Shown here piece by piece: positions 17,097 to 25,992 of a stretch of 64,000 nucleotides of DNA (its first letter is position 1; each line of letters starts with the position of its first letter). The notes beneath the pieces were generated by a model, which did not search any database, was not told where the DNA came from, and saw only the letters and a list, made by a program, of their open reading frames with translations. This DNA is from Paenibacillus ferrarius (GTDB lineage: Bacteria; Bacillota; Bacilli; Paenibacillales; NBRC-103111). The translations under genes were made by a program, and so were the position numbers. The stretch lies in the NCBI RefSeq assembly GCF_002027705.1, contig NZ_MBTG01000026.1, forward strand, positions 1 to 64,000, written 5' to 3'.

Positions 17097-18047
17097 ATGC
17101 ATAGCGACAATGTTAAAATTTTTTCCGGATCTTCGAATCCGAAGCTTGCGGAACGTATTTGTAAAGAGCTCGGCCAGCCGCTTGGACAAATCAAACTATC
17201 CCGTTTTAAAAGCGGAGAAATCTACTGTCTCTACGAAGAAACGATTCGTAACTGTGACGTATTCCTGGTACAAACCTTCTCTCATCCAATTAATGAGCAT
17301 ATGATGGAACTCTTGGTCATGATGGATGCAGCAAAAAGAGCATCTGCAAAAACGATCAACCTTGTCATTCCATATTATGGTTACTCTCGTCAAGAACGTA
17401 AAGCTGCTCCACGTGAGCCAATTTCTGCTAAATTAGTAGCTGACTTGTTCAGTGCTGCCGGTGCGACTCGTGTTGTCACGATTGACCTGCATGCGCCTGC
17501 GATTCAAGGCTTCTTCAATATTCCAGTGGATCATCTGACTGCGCTTGACGTGATCAGTGATTGCATCAAAAAGAAAAACCTGCCGAACCCGATTATCGTA
17601 TCGCCAGATGCAGGCCGCGCCACTACCGCTGAGAAAATGGCCAACATCTTAGATGCGCCATTCGCTATGATGATCAAAAAACGTCCTGAGCATAACGAGT
17701 CCGTGATTACTCACGTGATTGGCGATGTTGTGGGCCGTACGCCGATCATTATCGAGGATCTCATCGATACGGGGACAACGATTGTCAATGTTGTAGAGAG
17801 CCTGAAAGAACGGGGAGCTCACGATGTTTACATTTGTGCGACGCATCCTGTGTTCTCCGGCCCTGCCTTGCAGCGTTTGGATCACCCGAACATTAAGGAA
17901 GTTATCATTACCGATTCCATTGCGATTCCGGAAGGGCACTCGGATAAATTCAATGTGCTTTCTGTAGCTCCGCTGTTGTCGGATGCGATCCGTATTATTA
18001 ATGACGGTGGATCCCTATCCTCCCTCTTCAAATACGGCGGCGTGTAA
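17097..18047 (+). CDS. prs: Ribose-phosphate pyrophosphokinase
   Basis: A 316-residue PRPP synthase. YYGYSRQERKAAPREPISAK holds the ATP/substrate loop. DLHAPAIQGFF holds the divalent metal site, and IIIEDLIDTGTTI is the PRPP-binding phosphoribosyltransferase signature. PRPP is the substrate of HisG, and the gene stands right after the his operon with its own -10 element. In Bacillus the main prs is elsewhere, next to glmU, so this may be a second copy. That cannot be checked here. Confidence 0.95.
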   Translation: MHSDNVKIFSGSSNPKLAERICKELGQPLGQIKLSRFKSGEIYCLYEETIRNCDVFLVQTFSHPINEHMMELLVMMDAAKRASAKTINLVIPYYGYSRQERKAAPREPISAKLVADLFSAAGATRVVTIDLHAPAIQGFFNIPVDHLTALDVISDCIKKKNLPNPIIVSPDAGRATTAEKMANILDAPFAMMIKKRPEHNESVITHVIGDVVGRTPIIIEDLIDTGTTIVNVVESLKERGAHDVYICATHPVFSGPALQRLDHPNIKEVIITDSIAIPEGHSDKFNVLSVAPLLSDAIRIINDGGSLSSLFKYGGV

Positions 18048-18115
18048 GGAAGCTTTCCAAGCCGACTTTGAAAACGATGTTGATTCAGGGAAGCTGATTC
18101 GGCGTCGAATCTTGA

Positions 18116-18184
18116 ACGAAATCCGGCAACTGCGGTACTCACGTAGGCTTACCTACGCTCCGCTGCTCGTTCCTCGGATTTCGT
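18116..18184. repeat. Long imperfect hairpin between prs and TPR gene
   Basis: Outer arms ACGAAATCCG (18116-18125) and CGGATTTCGT (18175-18184) are perfect. Inner arms GCGG/CCGC and CGTAGG/CCTACG (18142-18147, 18152-18157) continue the fold to a four-base loop. No T tail follows, so it is not a plain terminator; it may be a dispersed palindromic element or a structured RNA. Confidence 0.65.
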
Positions 18185-18220
18185 CCAACCTTAGTCCAGA
18201 TCTTACCTTCGGATAATGTT

Positions 18221-18249
18221 TTTGGCTTCCAAGCGATCTATGGTATAAT
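18221..18249 (+). promoter_or_regulatory. Extended -10 promoter of TPR protein gene
   Basis: TATAAT at 18244-18249 is preceded by TGG (extended -10). TTTGGC at 18221-18226 is the best -35, 17 bases away. Confidence 0.65.
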
Positions 18250-18283
18250 TTGAGTGTAATCAAATTACCGGAGGTGTCTTGCT

Positions 18284-20020
18284 ATGGAAAAGATTAAGCG
18301 CGTGTCCGATGCACCAAAGCCAAAAGTTATTTCGATTAACATGGATGCCGCATTCTTTTTCGAGAGAGCGGTTCAATCTTTGGATCGGTTTCATTATGAT
18401 AAGGCACTGAAATATTTCCGGCGGGCCGCAGAGTATGAGCAGGATAACCCTGTGAATCATTGCAACCTTGCGGGAGTTCTCTCGGAAATGGGTAATTACG
18501 ACGAGTCGAACCAAATTTTGCAGCAGATCCTTGAAACCATTGATCCCGAGATGACGGAATGTCACTTTTATATGGCTAACAATTATGCCAACATGGAGAA
18601 TTTCGAGCAGGCAGAACAAGCATTGGTTCGGTATTTGGAGACTGACCCTACAGGTCAATTCATGGATGAATCCGAAGAAATGATGGAAATGCTGAGCTAC
18701 GAGCTTGAACGACCCGCCCCTCTCACTAGCATTAAGAGTCGAGAAGGGCTCTTCGAGCATGATAAGGCCCGCGCCCTTCTTGAAGAGGGGAAATTCGCTG
18801 AAGCTGTGAGACAGCTGGAGAAATTGGTGAAGAATCAACCTGATTTCACGGCGGCGCGGAACAATTTGGCCCTTGCTTATTACTATATGGGTCAATTTGA
18901 GAAGGCGATGGAAACGATCAAAGGGGTACTGGAGATTGATGCCGGAAACCTGCATGCGCTCTGTAATATGGCGATTTTCCATCAGCATTTTGGGAACAAG
19001 CAGGAGCTGGCAGAGTTGACGGATCTCCTGCGCAAGACGTTTCCCTATCAGCAGGACCATGTGTTTAAGCTGGCAACGACAATGGGCATTTTGTCCGAAC
19101 ATGAGAAGGCCTACCACTTGTTTAAGCGTCTGCTGAAAGCAGGGGATGGCACGTCCGATCCTTGCCTCTATCATTATGCAGCTGTGGCGGCTTGTCATAT
19201 TGGTCGATTCACCGAAGCGTATCGCTACTGGAAGCAAGCTCAGAAGCTTGACCCAGGTGCGGAGATATCCAAGTTCTACTTGGAGCAGCTGCGTACTCGC
19301 GATAAGGTGGAGGAACCATTGACATGGAGCTACCACTATCATCTGCCGTTCGAAGAACAATTCCGTGTGTTGGAGAAATCGACACAAGGGATACCGGACC
19401 AATTGAAGAAAGATCCGCTTGTGCGCTCATCCTTCTTCTGGGCATTGCGTCATGGCGATATCGAGACGAAACTGCAGGTTATTCAAGCGTTTGGCTTGAT
19501 TGCTGACAATGAAGTGAGGGACGCCCTGCAGGATTTCATTCTGGATCGTCAAGAGGACGATTATTTGAAGAAGGTTGCCATTTTCGTGCTTCGCAGCATG
19601 GGAATCCGTGAGGCCATTCCCGCCTATCTCGAAAATGAGAAGATTATGGTGGAAGCTTCGCCGTATTCGCCGCATTTGCCGGTTTGGGATGCCAAATGGC
19701 AGAGTGTGATGGAAACTGCGCTTTCTCATATGCACAAACGGTATGATATGGTGCAGCAGTACGATCTCGAGATCCTATGGGTGGAATTTCTGACGAAAAT
19801 TTACCCGAACGTGCCGAAGATTAATAAATCGGAGGGCTGGGCCGCTGCATTGGAATATCTGATTGCGAAGATGCATCGCCGGGCGATTTCTTATCAGGAA
19901 GTATCTACGCGCTATGGTGTGACGGTTTCGACGGTCAGTCGCAATGTGAAGCTTATTGATGATACATGCGGCTTGCGTGAGAAGATGGAAGCGATCTTCA
20001 ATAAATTTACAAGTATTTGA
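18284..20020 (+). CDS. TPR-repeat protein with C-terminal helix-turn-helix (YvcD-like)
   Basis: A 578-residue protein. TPR motifs run from about residue 23 to 350 (for example FHYDKALKYFRRAAEYEQDNP, GNYDESNQILQQIL, GQFEKAMETIKGVLEIDAGN). The C-terminal part, about residues 440-578, ends in a helix-turn-helix-like segment (ISYQEVSTRYGVTVSTVSRNVKLI). A TPR gene of this type lies between the his operon and trxB in Bacillus as well. GGAGGTG precedes the ATG. The partner protein is unknown, and the DNA-binding reading of the C-terminus is inference. Confidence 0.82.
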   Translation: MEKIKRVSDAPKPKVISINMDAAFFFERAVQSLDRFHYDKALKYFRRAAEYEQDNPVNHCNLAGVLSEMGNYDESNQILQQILETIDPEMTECHFYMANNYANMENFEQAEQALVRYLETDPTGQFMDESEEMMEMLSYELERPAPLTSIKSREGLFEHDKARALLEEGKFAEAVRQLEKLVKNQPDFTAARNNLALAYYYMGQFEKAMETIKGVLEIDAGNLHALCNMAIFHQHFGNKQELAELTDLLRKTFPYQQDHVFKLATTMGILSEHEKAYHLFKRLLKAGDGTSDPCLYHYAAVAACHIGRFTEAYRYWKQAQKLDPGAEISKFYLEQLRTRDKVEEPLTWSYHYHLPFEEQFRVLEKSTQGIPDQLKKDPLVRSSFFWALRHGDIETKLQVIQAFGLIADNEVRDALQDFILDRQEDDYLKKVAIFVLRSMGIREAIPAYLENEKIMVEASPYSPHLPVWDAKWQSVMETALSHMHKRYDMVQQYDLEILWVEFLTKIYPNVPKINKSEGWAAALEYLIAKMHRRAISYQEVSTRYGVTVSTVSRNVKLIDDTCGLREKMEAIFNKFTSI

Positions 20021-20195
20021 CAGTTGGGCTCTGGTATTAATGCAGAACTCCGCTTTCATAAATAAATTTAGCGGCGGTCTGACAGACTGCTTGCCAGCGT
20101 TTATAGGAAGCCTAAGATGAGGTTTGTTTAACAAGCGCACATCAGATGCTTTCACAGATAGCTTTCTTAAGGAAAGCACCTAGGAGGGAAACCAT

Positions 20196-21143
20196 ATGTA
20201 CAAATCAGTCGTCGTAGGAACAGGGCCATCCGGTCTAACAGCTGCTATTTATTTAGCGCGTGCCAACTTGAGTCCGCTCGTTATTGAAGGACCAGAGCCA
20301 GGCGGTCAATTGACCACCACTACCGAAGTAGAGAATTTCCCCGGCTTCCCTGAAGGGATTATGGGACCTGAACTGATGGAAAATATGCGCAAGCAAGCAG
20401 AACGCTTTGGCGCTGAATTCAAAACAGGGTGGGTTAACTCCGTAGAGCTGACGAATCGTCCTTTCAAGCTGCAAGTGGAAGGTCTTGGCGAAATCGAGAC
20501 AGAAACGCTCATTATCTCTACAGGTGCTTCTGCCCGTTTGCTTGGCATTACGAACGAGAGAGAAAACATTGGACGCGGCGTGAGTACTTGCGCAACGTGT
20601 GACGGCTTCTTCTTCCGCGGCAAAAAGATTATCGTTGTTGGCGGTGGAGACTCCGCGATGGAAGAAGCGAACTTCTTGACTCGTTTTGCTTCCGAAGTTC
20701 GTTTGGTTCACCGTCGTGATGAGCTTCGCGCTTCCAAGATCATGCAGGACCGTGCTCGCGGCAACGAGAAAGTGAAATGGTCCCTGAACAATACACCGCT
20801 TGAAGTCATTGCAGGTGACAAAGGGGTAACCGGCCTGAAAGTGACGAATAATGTGACCGGTGAAGAAGAAATTATCGAAACAGACGGTATCTTCGTAGCA
20901 ATCGGGCATACGCCTAACACGAAGTTCCTCGGTGGCCAAATCGATACCGATGAGCATGGCTACATTGTTGTGAAGCCAGGTACCACAGAAACGAACATCC
21001 CTGGTGTATTCGCTTGCGGTGACGTACAGGATACGAAGTATCGCCAAGCGATCACGGCAGCGGGCAGCGGATGTGCAGCTGCATTGGAAGCTGAAAAGTT
21101 CCTTGAAGGCAGCATCGTGCATGATTGGAGTCAAACGCTGTAA
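20196..21143 (+). CDS. trxB: Thioredoxin-disulfide reductase
   Basis: A 315-residue NADPH-dependent flavoenzyme. FAD motif GTGPSGLTAA is at residues 8-17, redox CATC at 132-135, the NADPH motif VGGGDSAMEEA follows, and GVFACGDVQDTKYRQAITAAGSG marks the C-terminal FAD site. It keeps thioredoxin reduced. GGAGGGAAACC precedes the ATG. The preceding gap, 20021-20195, carries only small hairpins. Confidence 0.96.
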   Translation: MYKSVVVGTGPSGLTAAIYLARANLSPLVIEGPEPGGQLTTTTEVENFPGFPEGIMGPELMENMRKQAERFGAEFKTGWVNSVELTNRPFKLQVEGLGEIETETLIISTGASARLLGITNERENIGRGVSTCATCDGFFFRGKKIIVVGGGDSAMEEANFLTRFASEVRLVHRRDELRASKIMQDRARGNEKVKWSLNNTPLEVIAGDKGVTGLKVTNNVTGEEEIIETDGIFVAIGHTPNTKFLGGQIDTDEHGYIVVKPGTTETNIPGVFACGDVQDTKYRQAITAAGSGCAAALEAEKFLEGSIVHDWSQTL

Positions 21144-21222
21144 GAAGGCGGATGTCGCTACAACGAACGTGGGAGGCTATGCTTTCCACGTTTTCTCTTT
21201 TCTTTGGGTGCATAGTTGAATC

Positions 21223-21251
21223 TTGACCAGCTTACAGGCTTGACTTATAGT
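21223..21251 (+). promoter_or_regulatory. Promoter of structured leader and glk
   Basis: TTGACC at 21223-21228 and TATAGT at 21246-21251 are 17 bases apart. Transcription would begin near 21258, just before the long inverted repeat. Confidence 0.7.
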
Positions 21252-21272
21252 TGGAACAGGAGCATAAGTAAA

Positions 21273-21410
21273 CCCCGCAAAGTGACGTATAGGCTTCGAA
21301 GCATAATCCGTCCGCATCGAGCTTTGCTTGATCGGCGTTTAAATTTACCGCTAATTGCGGTCATACATCATGAATTGCTTCGATAAGAGTTTATACATTA
21401 CTTTGCGGGG
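21273..21410 (+). other. Candidate structured RNA or palindromic element upstream of glk
   Basis: CCCCGCAAAGT at 21273-21283 pairs with ACTTTGCGGGG at 21400-21410. The stem extends through GTATA/TATAC with only a C-A mismatch, about 19 pairs in all. An internal stem CGAAGCA/TGCTTCG and two local hairpins (CGAGC/GCTTG and ACCGCtaattGCGGT) fill the inside. The element sits between a good promoter and the glk ribosome site, so it is probably transcribed as a leader. I recognise no known riboswitch. A miniature transposable element is the main alternative. Confidence 0.5.
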
Positions 21411-21461
21411 AGCCCGGAAAATATCCGAAAATTTTATGATTATTCATGAGGTGACTTTGTA

Positions 21462-22409
21462 ATGTCAAACCAGATTTATATCGGTGTAGATTTAGGCGGT
21501 ACCAACATTAAAGTGGGTCTTTGCGATGAGCAAGGGACGCTGCTGCATACGTATGAAGGACCAACGAGTGCGGAGAACGGTGCTGAATTTGTCATTGGAC
21601 GAATCGCGGAGTATGTGAAGCAAATTGTCGAAGACTCATCGTATGAGTGGGATCAAGTCGCAGGGATCGGCGCAGGTTTAGCTGGATTCATGGACATTCC
21701 TGAAGGATTCATCAAATTCTCCCCTAATTTGCAATGGCGCAACGTTCCGGCTAAGAAGATGCTGGAAGAGCTGCTTGGCAAAACGGTAAAGATCGACAAT
21801 GATGCCAATGTTGCAGCTTTAGGCGAGGCTTGGGCTGGCGCAGGAGCGGGAATCCCGAATGTTGTGTGCTATACGCTTGGAACAGGCGTAGGCGGCGGGA
21901 TTATTATTAACGGTAAAATATATCAAGGATCTGCAGGCATGGCTGGCGAGCTAGGGCATATGTCCATCGTACCGGATATTGAAGCCATTCAATGCGGATG
22001 TGGTCAGATGGGTTGTCTGGAAACCGTATCCTCCGCGACGGGGATCGTTCGTATGGCCAATGAAGCTGTGGAACGCGGCGAAAGAACGACACTTTCTCTT
22101 CATGAGAAGATCGAAGCCAAACACGTGTTCGATGCGGCGAAAAGCGGAGACGAAGTTTCCTTGCGCATTGTAAACCGTGCTGCTTATTATATTGGACGAT
22201 CCATGGCGGCACTAGCTGTTGTGATTAATCCCAAAAGATTCATCATCGGTGGCGGTGTTTCCAAAGCAGGAGAAATTCTGTTCCAGCCGATTCGCGAAAC
22301 CTTTAAGAAATATACACCAGAGACAGCGGCAGAAGGCGTTGAAATTGTTGCTGCTACACTAGGCAATGATGCAGGGGTTGTAGGCGCTGCTGGTTTGAAT
22401 TTACGCTAA
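21462..22409 (+). CDS. glk: ROK-family glucokinase
   Basis: A 315-residue sugar kinase. The phosphate-binding motif GVDLGGTNIKVG is at the N-terminus. ELGHM carries the glucose-contacting Glu and His, and CGCGQMGCLETVSS is the ROK zinc motif. It phosphorylates free glucose and so feeds the glycolytic operon encoded downstream. GAGGTGAC precedes the ATG. It follows a structured leader with its own promoter, which suggests separate control from trxB. Confidence 0.94.
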   Translation: MSNQIYIGVDLGGTNIKVGLCDEQGTLLHTYEGPTSAENGAEFVIGRIAEYVKQIVEDSSYEWDQVAGIGAGLAGFMDIPEGFIKFSPNLQWRNVPAKKMLEELLGKTVKIDNDANVAALGEAWAGAGAGIPNVVCYTLGTGVGGGIIINGKIYQGSAGMAGELGHMSIVPDIEAIQCGCGQMGCLETVSSATGIVRMANEAVERGERTTLSLHEKIEAKHVFDAAKSGDEVSLRIVNRAAYYIGRSMAALAVVINPKRFIIGGGVSKAGEILFQPIRETFKKYTPETAAEGVEIVAATLGNDAGVVGAAGLNLR

Positions 22410-22484
22410 ATGTTCAGGCAAGGCTCGTAGGTTTGGCCGCTTGAGCGTAAACCTGCGTGAGCACTCCAAAGGAAGGTGTCATTC

Positions 22485-23372
22485 ATGGAAGAAAATCACC
22501 CTTTAGCGAAACTGGTCATTATTACAGGAATGTCGGGTGCCGGGAAGACGATTGCCGTACAAAGTCTGGAGGATCTTGGATTCTTCTGTGTCGACAATTT
22601 GCCGCCTGTGCTCATTCCTAAGTTTGCAGAGTTGATCGTGCAGTCGATGGGGAAGATCGGCAAAGTCGCACTGGTGATTGATTTGCGGGGGCGTGAATTT
22701 TTCACGGCACTTCAGGAGTCGCTTCGATACATTCATGAGAATTACACGCTTAGCTATGAAATTCTTTTTCTAGACGCTACCGATGCAACGCTGGTTCAGC
22801 GTTACAAAGAAAGCCGCCGCCGTCATCCGCTGGCTCCGAATGGAGCGCCGCTGGAGGGCATAGGTCTGGAGCGCAAGCTGCTGGAAGAGCTGAAGGGCTT
22901 AGCCACGCAGGTTATTGACACCAGTACGCTGAAGCCGGCGCAGCTCAAAGAAAGAATTATTTCCAGGTTTACCAATTTGGAAACCAACCGCATATCTATA
23001 AATGTAATCTCTTTCGGATTTAAGTATGGCGTGCCTATCGATGCCGATCTCATCTTCGATGTTCGTTTCTTGCCAAACCCGCACTATGTGGAGCAGCTTC
23101 GCCCGCAGACAGGTCAAGATCCCGATGTGTACGACTACGTAATGAAGTGGACAGAGACGCAGGAATTCCTAACCAAGCTGCTTGATATGCTTAATTTCTT
23201 GATGCCTCAGTATAAAAAAGAAGGCAAGAGTCAAGTTGTCGTAGGCATTGGCTGTACAGGAGGCAAGCACAGATCCGTTGCGATCACGGAATATCTCGGC
23301 AAAGTTATGGGCAACAGCGAAACCGAAACGGTGCGCGTGAGCCATCGAGATGCTGAGCGTGACCGCATCTAA
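22485..23372 (+). CDS. rapZ: RNase adapter / nucleotide-binding protein RapZ (YvcJ)
   Basis: A 295-residue P-loop protein. The Walker A GMSGAGKT is near residue 14, and the C-terminal domain holds [18 protein letters not shown]. The ATG at 22485 is preferred to a GTG nine bases upstream because AAAGGAAGG is then at proper distance and the length matches Bacillus YvcJ. It binds and hydrolyses nucleotides. In enterics RapZ tunes glmS through small RNAs, while the Firmicute role is less clear. It leads the rapZ-yvcK-whiA-HPr set. Confidence 0.95.
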   Translation: MEENHPLAKLVIITGMSGAGKTIAVQSLEDLGFFCVDNLPPVLIPKFAELIVQSMGKIGKVALVIDLRGREFFTALQESLRYIHENYTLSYEILFLDATDATLVQRYKESRRRHPLAPNGAPLEGIGLERKLLEELKGLATQVIDTSTLKPAQLKERIISRFTNLETNRISINVISFGFKYGVPIDADLIFDVRFLPNPHYVEQLRPQTGQDPDVYDYVMKWTETQEFLTKLLDMLNFLMPQYKKEGKSQVVVGIGCTGGKHRSVAITEYLGKVMGNSETETVRVSHRDAERDRI

Positions 23373-23404
23373 GCGGTTTTTACGATGAAGAGGGTGAAAG
23401 AAGT

Positions 23405-24388
23405 ATGGAATACGGGACACCGCAACGCACTCCCCGAATCGTCGTTATCGGTGGCGGAACAGGTCTATCGGTGATGCTTAGAGGTTTGAAAGAAAAGCCG
23501 GTAGATATTACAGCTATTGTGACCGTAGCCGATGATGGAGGAAGCTCCGGCATTCTCCGCAATGAAATGCAAATGCCGCCTCCAGGCGACATTCGCAGCG
23601 TGCTTACAGCCCTTGCCGACGTTGAACCGTTATTGTCGCTTATTTTGCAATATCGATTTCAAGTAGGTACGGGATTAGCCGGGCATAGTCTGGGGAATCT
23701 AATCTTAGCGGCACTTACGGATATTACCGGTGATTTCGTCACAGCTGTACAAGAAATGAACCGCGTATTCGCAGTCCGTGGCCGTGTGCTTCCCGCGTCG
23801 AATCAGGCTATTGTCCTGAAAGCCATTATGGAAGATGGAACATTAGTCGTAGGGGAATCGAAGATTCCCAAAGCGGACGGACGAATCAAGCGTGTCTTCA
23901 TTGAGCCAGCGAATGTAACGCCGTTAGCGGAAGCGGTTCAAGCTATTCGTGACGCGGATGCGATCCTATGCGGCCCAGGAAGTTTGTACACCAGCTTGCT
24001 CCCTAATTTACTGGTACCCGGCATCGTAGATGAGATTGTGAAATCGAAAGCTGTTAAGCTGTTCATTTGCAATGTGATGACACAGCCTGGGGAAACGGAT
24101 GATTACTCAGTCAGCGATCACCTGGATGCGATTTATGATCACCTGCAGCAGCATTTGTTCGACTATGTGATCGTGAATAACGGGGAAATTCCCCCGCAGG
24201 TTCAGGCGAGATACGCCGAAAAAGGGGCCAAAGCGGTTCATTTGGATTTGGATGAAGTCACCAAAAGAGGGTACCGCGTTATTGCTGATCGGCTTGTGTT
24301 ATTTCGCACTTACCTTCGTCATGATGCCGAGAAATTGAGTGACCATATTTATCAGCTCGTCGAAAGCTGGATGTTAAGGAAGAAGTGA
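23405..24388 (+). CDS. yvcK: YvcK/CofD-like gluconeogenesis factor
   Basis: A 327-residue UDP-sugar-binding protein of the CofD-like fold. [19 protein letters not shown] and [14 protein letters not shown] at the N-terminus and [15 protein letters not shown] further on are diagnostic. In Bacillus it is needed for growth on gluconeogenic carbon and for normal cell-wall synthesis and shape. It sits 32 bases after rapZ and abuts whiA. Confidence 0.95.
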   Translation: MEYGTPQRTPRIVVIGGGTGLSVMLRGLKEKPVDITAIVTVADDGGSSGILRNEMQMPPPGDIRSVLTALADVEPLLSLILQYRFQVGTGLAGHSLGNLILAALTDITGDFVTAVQEMNRVFAVRGRVLPASNQAIVLKAIMEDGTLVVGESKIPKADGRIKRVFIEPANVTPLAEAVQAIRDADAILCGPGSLYTSLLPNLLVPGIVDEIVKSKAVKLFICNVMTQPGETDDYSVSDHLDAIYDHLQQHLFDYVIVNNGEIPPQVQARYAEKGAKAVHLDLDEVTKRGYRVIADRLVLFRTYLRHDAEKLSDHIYQLVESWMLRKK

Positions 24389-24393
24389 GTCTC

Positions 24394-25326
24394 ATGTCCT
24401 TTGCGGCAACAACCAAAAAAGAATTAACTTTAATTACCGAATCGGAAGCGTGCTGCGAGAAAGCGGAGCTGTCGGCTTTAATTCGTATGAATGGTTCAGT
24501 TCAGCTAACCAATCAACGCGTTGTGCTCGACATTTCCACGGAGAACGCGGCTATTGCCAGACGAATCTATTCGTTAATTAAAAAAGGATACAAATTGCAT
24601 ACAGAGCTTCTTGTGCGCAAGAAAATGCGCCTGAAGAAGAACAATGTATACATTGTTAGAGTGCCCGGGCAAGTGCAGGAGCTGCTCAGCGATCTGAAGA
24701 TCGTTTCCGAAGGGTTCATCTTCACGACGGGAATCGATAAAGAAATCGTCCGCGGCAACTGCTGCAAACGCGCTTATCTGCGTGGCGCTTTCATGGCGGG
24801 AGGCTCCGTTAATAACCCGGAAGGGTCTTCCTATCATCTGGAGATCGCTTCGATCTATGAGGAGCACTGCAAGGCGTTGACCCAGCTCGCCAACAAGTTC
24901 GATTTGAACGCCCGTTTCATTGAACGCAAAAAAGGGTTCGTGCTTTATATCAAGGAAGGCGAGAAAATTATCGAGTTCCTGAGTATCATTGGCGCGCATC
25001 AAGCGTTGCTGCGGTTTGAAGATGTGCGGATCATGAAGGATATGCGCAACTCGGTCAATCGCATCGTGAATTGTGAAACAGCGAATTTGAACAAAACCAT
25101 TGGAGCATCATTAAGGCAGATCGAGAACATTCGACTCTTGCAAAGAGAAGTTGGATTGGATAATCTGCCAGAGAAGCTTAGAGAAGTAGCTGAGATTCGA
25201 TTGCAGCATCCGGATTTGAATCTCAAAGAAGTCGGCGACATGCTCAAAGGCAGTGTGAGCAAATCCGGGGTCAACCATCGGTTGCGAAAAATCGATGAAT
25301 TGGCAGAAAAACAGCGAAATTCGTAG
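24394..25326 (+). CDS. whiA: DNA-binding protein WhiA
   Basis: A 310-residue protein with a LAGLIDADG-like N-terminal domain ([36 protein letters not shown]) and a C-terminal helix-turn-helix ([29 protein letters not shown]). The ATG at 24394 gives the family start [11 protein letters not shown]; a GTG nine bases upstream overlaps the yvcK stop but lies before that conserved start. WhiA influences cell division and chromosome segregation in Firmicutes. Confidence 0.95.
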   Translation: MSFAATTKKELTLITESEACCEKAELSALIRMNGSVQLTNQRVVLDISTENAAIARRIYSLIKKGYKLHTELLVRKKMRLKKNNVYIVRVPGQVQELLSDLKIVSEGFIFTTGIDKEIVRGNCCKRAYLRGAFMAGGSVNNPEGSSYHLEIASIYEEHCKALTQLANKFDLNARFIERKKGFVLYIKEGEKIIEFLSIIGAHQALLRFEDVRIMKDMRNSVNRIVNCETANLNKTIGASLRQIENIRLLQREVGLDNLPEKLREVAEIRLQHPDLNLKEVGDMLKGSVSKSGVNHRLRKIDELAEKQRNS

Positions 25327-25373
25327 ATAAGAAGTCACTCAGTTCCACATGTATAAGTTTTTCGCATTTTTTC

Positions 25374-25402
25374 TAGTGTACTTCGGGGAAAAATGCTATA
25401 AT
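25374..25402 (+). promoter_or_regulatory. Extended -10 promoter of HPr gene
   Basis: TGCTATAAT at 25394-25402 is an extended -10. The -35 candidate at 25374 (TAGTGT) is poor, as is common with extended -10 promoters. Confidence 0.6.
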
Positions 25403-25474
25403 GTTAAAACATAAGGTATAGCACTGTTATCAATAGTAATTCATATAAGCTCCACACTAGGGGGAATTAGTTCC

Positions 25475-25744
25475 ATGTCCAGACGTCCAGTCGTTGTGAA
25501 GTTGAGAACAGGACTTCATGCCAGACCTGCGGCATTGTTTGTTCAAGAGGCGAATAAGTTTTCATCCGAGATTTTTGTTGAGAAAGATGAAAAGAAAGTG
25601 AATGCCAAAAGCATCATGGGAATTATGAGTCTTGCGATCAGCACAGGGACCGAAGTCTTCATAAGTGCAGAAGGTTCGGATGCCGAGCAGGCTGTAAACG
25701 CTTTAGTCACATTAGTCAGCAAGGAAGAATTGGAAAACCAATAA
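25475..25744 (+). CDS. HPr-family phosphocarrier at the crh position
   Basis: An 89-residue HPr-fold protein. His15 is present in LRTGLHARPAA, and Ser46 is present in AKSIMGI. In Bacillus the paralogue Crh at this same place after whiA has Gln at 15 and cannot carry PTS phosphate. Here both sites are intact, so the protein could act in phosphotransfer (His15) and as the CcpA co-signal after HprK phosphorylates Ser46. AGGGGGAATTAG precedes the ATG. It has its own promoter and terminator. Confidence 0.9.
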   Translation: MSRRPVVVKLRTGLHARPAALFVQEANKFSSEIFVEKDEKKVNAKSIMGIMSLAISTGTEVFISAEGSDAEQAVNALVTLVSKEELENQ

Positions 25745-25750
25745 TCCTTC

Positions 25751-25778
25751 AAAAGCTTCCTTTCGAGGAGGCTTTTTT
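25751..25778 (+). terminator. Terminator after HPr gene
   Basis: Stem AAAAGCTTCC/GGAGGCTTTT (25751-25760 with 25767-25776) with a six-base loop and T tail. Confidence 0.85.
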
Positions 25779-25834
25779 GCAAGCATAAAATCCTCCATCC
25801 GGAGTGTTAAAAAGAAGAGCATCCACTCAAAAAA

Positions 25835-25863
25835 CTCTGCGCAAGACTTACGCGGAGCTTTTT
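25835..25863 (+). terminator. Second terminator-like hairpin
   Basis: Stem CTCTGCG/CGCGGAG (25835-25841 with 25851-25857) followed by CTTTTT. It may back up the first terminator. Confidence 0.65.
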
Positions 25864-25992
25864 GTGCGCCTAGTATTCTGAATACGTTTCACCCAATTTT
25901 TCGTTTATCCATCTCCCTTTGCAGTAATCATACATAAACTTAATATTAATTAAGTCGCAACGCATTTGATGATGACGGGAGGAAGTCCATTT

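Noticed and set aside
18260-19402. A 380-codon minus-strand frame
   Set aside because: Antisense to the TPR gene, which has a promoter, ribosome site and repeats; the antisense product has no recognisable domain.
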